A DNA stretch of 64,000 nucleotides from Hypoxylon rubiginosum. Taxonomy: Eukaryota > Ascomycota > Sordariomycetes > Xylariales > Hypoxylaceae. The translations under genes and the position numbers were made by a program. The DNA lies in the NCBI GenBank assembly GCA_902806565.1, contig CADCXA010000025.1:2542001-2606000 (forward strand), written 5' to 3'. Of the stretch, positions 57,897 through 64,000 are shown piece by piece. Position 1 is the first letter of the stretch. Each line of letters starts with the position of its first letter. Below the pieces are notes generated by a model that did no database searches, had not been told where the DNA came from, and saw only the letters and a program-made list of their open reading frames with translations.

Positions 57897-60800
57897 CTTT
57901 AGCCCTCCGCTTCGTTTAGGATTTCCAGCTTGGTCGCCGTCGCATATGATGTCGTTGAAAGTATGACAGCCTCGCCACTGGCTTCGGTGTCGTCGAGTAT
58001 CACGCTCCATAGTATGATATTTTGAAAAGTTGTCCCACGATCCAAGTAATCGGACGGATAATACAGAAGGGTGGGTTTGGCTGCAGAACTGGTAAGCGTC
58101 CATGTAAGATCGAGTTGCACAGCGGTAGGGCGACCAGCATATAATAAATAAGTGAAAGTGGTAAGCTGACCACAGCTGGTACGTATCTGCCACTGAGAGA
58201 TGTACCTGAGTGATAAAGGCAAGGATGTGAAATGATCTCACTCGGTACTTTTGGAACGGAGCATGGATGTAAGCGGGCTAAGGTCACTAGAACACTTGCT
58301 TGTGGGAGAAGCTGACAGGAACAGTGGCTGGCTGTCACTCTCTCAGGCCATGATGCCTGGAAAATGATGCCCGTCTACTATTCGGGTAAGCTCCGTAGCA
58401 GGGCTGACAGGGTGTGTACGAAGTACGAAGCGTGCTGGCCGTACCAATTCTCAGGCATGGATTCAATGTTGTTTTGACAGGCAGGCAGGCAATATCTGAC
58501 CTTCGCATGGAACCCCCTGGTCCGAGAGGTTTGTCAAATCCTCAAACCCCAGCTGATCGGAAATTCTAGAATAATAAAATGTTATGAGATCTTATGCCGT
58601 GACACCCCAGTGTGCCCTGTTCTGATCGGGAACTGATAGAATCCCGGTAAAAGCCGAGCGACGGAAATATGAGTGCCGTAAAAGAATGAAGAAGAAGAAA
58701 AAAGTGTAGCCGTGAGCAATACGAAAGAGAAGGAAAATGGCAAAAAAAGAATCGAAACTAAACGAGAGCGCCAGGCTAGGAAGGTATAAAAAGAGCGATA
58801 ATATTGTTATATAATGCAAGAAACTCACAGCATGAAAGTAAAGAGCGTGGTAGTCGGATCCATGATGGTTTAATAATGGGACTCGCAAAATAAAATGCGA
58901 AGGTGAGATTATGTCGAGGTTATATGCTGGATTAACACGGCGACGTTAAGTTCCCTATATGTAAGGGGAGTTTCTTAAGATAGAAGCACTGTAACGGGTT
59001 GCTAAGTTTGTCCCCAACGTTTCGACAGGCGCAGACGCAGGAACGCAGCAATTGTGCAATGCAACTCTTCGGAAGCTTGGGCAAATATGGGGATTGACCA
59101 ATAGGATTCGTGGTTGGTTGGTCGCGGAAGCGCCGTAGGTCAAACTCGTTCAGCGGCGGCGCTTAAAAGTGGACAAGCGAGATTCAGGATTCAAGGGTCC
59201 AAGGCCGCGTAAGAGGATAGATATCCGTCTCTTTTGACGGACACGAGAGAGCAAGCGTGCTGCGACGGTGGAGTTTAGCGAATAGCAATGGAGAATCTGA
59301 TAAGAGGGGTCTGTCGAAGTTATACAGCCGGTGGCTTTGCTTGTACGGAATAAGATAGATGTTCGTTGCCGAGAAGCCTCAGGGGAAGATAGGGGATCGA
59401 GAAGGCTGAGACCCAATCGCGATTATTTGATCTCGAGGCTTGTTCCAGGCCTGGGACAGATGCTACAGAGGCTGGAGAGGCTGTATCGATAGATTCACAC
59501 TGGACGGAGACTTTGGAAACTTTGGAAACTCGAGGCGGTCCTGATCTCCCATATTCAAGGTCGACAGTGGGCCTTGGTTTGAGATGTAGTGGATGTAGCT
59601 TAGTGTGAGATGGAAAGGTCGAATGATATCATGCTCCACGCATCTCACAGTGTGGTTTTATAACGGGATGGGGTTATATAGTAACAAGGAATCGAATACT
59701 ACTTAAGGTATTCGTCTTCGTCAACAGGTATCGATGATGAAGTTGTGAGAGACAATTCGGTCAATGTGAAATCACTGGACGATAACGACCTGGAAGTTAT
59801 TGAAGGGGTAAGAGGGAAAAATGGAAGAAAGCAAATGACGACAGTCTGATGGAACGAGGGGAGGCAGATCTTGCCCTGACATGACTTGAGATTGGGGGGC
59901 ATTAATTGAGACGAAAAAGGAAAAGGGGAACCCTCACGACTCGGTGCTATTGGTCAGACTAGCATGCATGCCTAATGCGTCCGGTAGTGGTAGTTAGGAT
60001 GTAGTACATAGGTCTGATAGGTGCAACCCTTAGCTCGAAATATGATAACAAGCCCCAACGGTTCATTTGTTATTTTTATAAGGTTAACCTATACATTATG
60101 TACATATACCTTGGTACCTAAGTATATACTCCCCCATAGGTATTCTATTTCTATACTTGGATAATTTATATATACCTACCTGGTAGACTCACATTAACGA
60201 GCCAGGTCAGCTTGGTAATAGAAGAATAAGTGTTATAGTCCTCGAAAAAAGATCGACTTACACAGATGTATGTTTCGGCATCTTGCAGTCGAATCGGTAT
60301 TGCCAGCATGAACACAGTACACAGTCTGGATTGACTGTGGCTGCTTTTGGACAGCAAATGGTGGAGTGGCTTGCATAACGGGCTACGAGAGGTTAATGGG
60401 ACTCGGGGAACTAGGGGACTACTGGCTGCGGGCGAGCCATACAGCTGGAACACGCTAAGCCTAGTTGCATTGGGCTGCATCAGAATCTTGTCCGAGTCGA
60501 AGCAAATCCTCTCCGTCTCCGTCTCCAACCTATCGCAGCCATTCCACAACAACTAGCCCGATGCTTTCCAGACCTGTCCAAGTCTCAGAATGATGACGAA
60601 CGACCAACGAGGCTGAGAGCTGCTTCTTCTGCAGGAATACGTTGATGCCATCATATTGGGCCTTATCCAATCATCCGACCGGCCTATCCCGCGTGCATCC
60701 AGACCGACAGTTCTAATATATAACAAACTGCAATATTGTAACATCAGGATCTTCGAGTCGCATTGCTTTTTTCTTCCCTTCTGCAGCAGCCGGACGTAAG

Positions 60801-63800
60801 TCAAACCTGGATAAACCTAGCACCGCCAAAATATCATTTCCCTTATTATTTCCCTTATTAATACTACTTGTGCAATCTTCTTCAATTTTCCATTTTACCC
60901 GAAATGCCGGTCCAAGAAAAGAAGAAAAAAGCAACTGCAACGGTCTGAATGAAACTTCGTGGAGAAAAGTCGTTACATTATCCGATGTATGACCTGTGCG
61001 CGTTGCCTACGATGCGCATACACACACGCGTCACACCTATTTCTTGGCGATATGTCGACGAGAACGAAAAAAATTATGCGGATGCCTGCAGGGTCATGCC
61101 CATTCGCAGCAATTTATGAACGCAATTACGGTGATCCCGGTCGTCTGGTATCGGTGCCCGTGGGCTATAGTTGACAGATGTGGCTTGCATATCTTGGCTG
61201 AAGCCAGCAAAGCTGAAGTGGGCGAAATTATTGGAGAAGGAAGAAAATAAAATAACAAAAGAACCTAGAAAGCTGAATATGACTGACATATAGGCTAGGA
61301 CATTTTTATTTGCCTTTTTTTCTTTCTTTCTTCAGTATTGGATCGCGGGCTCCATCTGGACCGACTTTTTCGATGTCGACTGAAACATGGCGATCGACAA
61401 GGCAGCCCCCTCTCCCTCAGCTTTGCATGCGAAGCGTGAACGGTGAACGAGAAAGCCGGGCGTCTAGAAGCTCACTAGGTACATATTCGGGTCTGCATTA
61501 GTGCCCCGAGTTGCCGGGCCAGCGGCGTGATGATGTGTACAATGCCTAGTGTGTATCAACCAGAGCCTGATCCTAGTCCTTACGACACAGACGCCGATGT
61601 GATGAAAAGGTAGCCCGAGTACGACCATCGGCGATTACTATTTCGTCACGATAACATCACATCCTGGGCTATTCGATGTCGAGGTGATGCCATTACCCGA
61701 GTCAGGTCTCAGCTTCATCGACGTGTCCATTGATTGATGCCTAGAGCCGCGCAGATGGTTTGCAAACGTCTTTCTGCTTAGCGTGGGGTTAGACTGGTTG
61801 CCTTACGATGAAAAAGCAAATTGTCTATCTAGCTGTCTGTCTAGCAGTGATTCACATGTCCTTAGGTGAATATGCTAGCCAAGTCTCCTCAGCCTCGGTC
61901 ATACTAACAATGACGTGTTTAACTTACCTAGGTACCAGACCAAAACGCTGACCCGGTCGTCGACATTGCTTCTTTGGAGCATATGCGTGCTATGAGGCGT
62001 GCTGCTAACAGCAGGATGGTATTGGCTCGGCCATCCATCGTTCAATCAATGAGGTGGTCAGCGTCGACTATAGCATACAGCCTAGTATAGATCCGTCGTA
62101 GCTGAAAGATACCCCATTCTGAGACTCGTCCGCCAAAGTCGGCTGTTACGAAGGAATCAGTCTCATATCAAAGTGTCGTCTCCGCAAGCTACTCGCAGTA
62201 TATAGACATAAGCACTAAAGTCAATCGCCCTAGCCGATATTGGGGTATATACTACCTGTCAGCTAGCCGCAGCTTGAAGGTTTAGCTGATCGAAATGGTT
62301 GCGGAGTTCGTCAATCCTACTGCTGAAAAGGGGAGCGCTGGTCCAATGCGTCTCACCATTCTGGCTTCCGCGGGAACCGCTAGTGTTGCGATACTTCTTC
62401 CGCATTTATCACTCACTATCTTCGGAACTTCTCCTTGCGTTCGTCTGAATCTTACGTGTATGCTTCTCCTCTGTCTGATGCTGCGTGTTGTGGTTGGACG
62501 AACTACGGCATCTCCTCCGTTGCGTCCTGAAGGATACCCTCCTTTTCCTCAGCTCCAAGCAAATCCTAGCTCTGTAGCATCGAAGATGCGCACAATTCAT
62601 CTAGAGTGGCAAAGTGAAACTCGGAAGCTGACCTCGATCTAGGAGACTTATTTCTCACCCACCCAAAATCCTTCTTGGTATGTACCAACGCCGCTATCCT
62701 AAAACTTGTCCACGCTGCTCGTCTGATTTCAAAGTAGGCATATGACATTTATAATCACTTCGGTGGGATATATGGGGGCATTCTCCAATGGTCACTTCCG
62801 GGAATTGGCAAGTCCCCCTTTTGCTGTCTTGCGTAGGTAGCAACCCCTTATCACTACCCCCCTGGGTAAGCATTCGTCGTGAGAAATATGTATCTACATA
62901 CCAGAAGGATACTGATAGATTGGCTATTTTCTTTCCATTATTCCAAGTTCCGCCAATGTCATTTAAGTAATGTGATATCAAAGCCGGTTCTCATAGCCTT
63001 ACTAATAGCCGTGGGACTACACATATTATCACGACATCTTACAGCCTGCAACTCGGGATTGGATACTGATCTTTGAGAGAACGAGCATAGCAACGCTCTA
63101 CTTATGTACAGGCTCGACGACATGACATGAAGATGAATACATCACTATTCTCTTGATAGCCAGGGTAGGTACCTAGGTAGATGTTCACTGCTTCGAGCTT
63201 ACGTTCATGGTACTTACTGGTCTTCTGATATGCCAACTTCTCGTGGAATTCACTACCACAGCTCATGCACATGAGCAACGAATGTCGAACGTGCTTCCCA
63301 CATAATCTAGATCCCAAGACAATATATATGTGTGGTTATTTTATGGTATCGTTGCCTGTGTTCCTCGAAAGATTACGCAGCCTTTAGGCTTATGGAAGCA
63401 AGTGTCAAGAATCTACATCTTCTATGTAGTTGTAAGTTGTGTCGCTTATCCACATTCTTCCTCTCTAGGGGTGCGAGTCAGAGTCAGAGTCATATTTCGA
63501 ATAGCTTACATTCTCTAGGTACTTGGCAGGCATTGTCATAGACTTAGATAGTACCTAAGGCGAAGCCTTCCTGCATGATGTATCCTAATCAACCAGTGTT
63601 ATTCCAATCGTATGTTATGCTCTCCCCTTTCAACATGTTTTCTCAGTTGCTAAAAGGTAAATATGAACTTCAGTTCTTGTATAGGTAATCATCACTCACG
63701 AGGCATTATATCCTATTGATCTATTCTGCAGGGTATCTCTCGTCGCCTTCCTACGGAGAAACACTACGCGCTAAAGAGGACGTGTTTCTGATACCTACAG

Positions 63801-64000
63801 GCCAAACCATTGCAGGGAGAAAGTCACTATTTTTCAAGTTCCATATCAAGTCCTCGTGTAAATAAAAGTAACGGCAGGTCTTTCTCTTCTCAGACACGTC
63901 CCCGATATAGATTATGGAGGCGTGATTATCGTCCACATACAGCTTCTAGAGACATGGAACGGAGTCTGAAAAGAAGCTTATGACTTCATGTTTAACTTTC
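57897..64000. other. 6.1 kb right-end spacer, no supportable gene
   Basis: Upstream side of the 426-residue protein gene and beyond. Present are TACCTAGGTACC at 61925-61936, GTAGGTACCTAGGTAG at 63165-63180, a TTTCCCTTATTA duplication at about 60837-60860, and coding-like fragments without intact frames at about 61550-61730 and 62270-62700. Frames of up to 128 codons (60166-60552, minus) do not resemble known proteins. Genes with unfamiliar products or many introns could be missed here. Confidence 0.5.

Noticed and set aside
62295..62642. 115-codon plus-strand frame, and minus-strand fragments ending ASEFHFATLDELCASSML
   Set aside because: Both strands show fragments but neither gives an intact gene or a family I can name; insufficient for a call.
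1..64000. Search for transposons, CRISPR arrays, rRNA and prophage
   Set aside because: No transposase, reverse transcriptase, long terminal repeats or terminal inverted repeats were recognised; CRISPR and phage features are not expected in this genome type and none were seen.

Overview
The window is nuclear DNA of a filamentous ascomycete, most likely a Sordariomycete. The evidence is genes split by 45-104 bp introns with GTRNGT donors, CTAAC/CTGAC-like branch sites and YAG acceptors, wide AT-richer spacers, and protein families with a filamentous-fungal look (JSN1-type PUF protein, LaeA-like methyltransferase, SNX41/ATG20 sorting nexin, STE11-type MAPKKK with SAM and RA domains). Class assignment is inference; no rRNA or clear tRNA gene confirms it.

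Left third. A JSN1/PUF1-like RRM+Pumilio protein runs off the left edge (minus strand). After a 4.7 kb spacer come VPS18/PEP3 (minus), a LaeA-like methyltransferase (minus) and a UDP/dTDP-glucose 4,6-dehydratase (minus). The last is divergent from a DMT/TPT-type sugar-phosphate or nucleotide-sugar transporter (plus). The next spacer holds a promoter-like module: a hairpin, four AACAATGG boxes, a TATA box and a CT tract.

Middle third. SNX41-type sorting nexin (plus) converges on a V-ATPase proteolipid subunit c-like gene (minus) that has a problematic first splice junction. Then follow a GPI-anchored pepsin-like protease (plus), a protein with an O6-alkylguanine-DNA alkyltransferase-like domain (plus), a tRNA-like element (minus), a Cys-rich hypothetical protein (minus), DNA ligase I (minus) divergent from mitochondrial HTD2-type dehydratase (plus), and the STE11 MAPKKK (minus).

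Right third. After a 4.6 kb spacer comes a large PH + leucine-rich-repeat protein with CARMIL-like architecture (plus). It is followed by a small EthD-domain protein (minus) beside the decayed remains of a highly reducing polyketide synthase (plus), a conserved-looking 426-residue protein of unknown function (minus), and 6.1 kb with no gene I can support.

Most genes are housekeeping or signalling and do not form one pathway. Three local pairings may matter: sugar dehydratase/transporter, ligase I/HTD2 divergent promoter, and EthD/polyketide-synthase relic. The most unusual signal is compositional. Several genes (VPS18, the alkyltransferase-like gene, HTD2, and shorter stretches in two others) contain sharply bounded tracts of a few hundred bases in which nearly every codon ends in G or C, while the rest of the same gene has ordinary codon use. 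Exon boundaries are my reading of splice consensus, frame continuity and family resemblance. No alignment or search was run.
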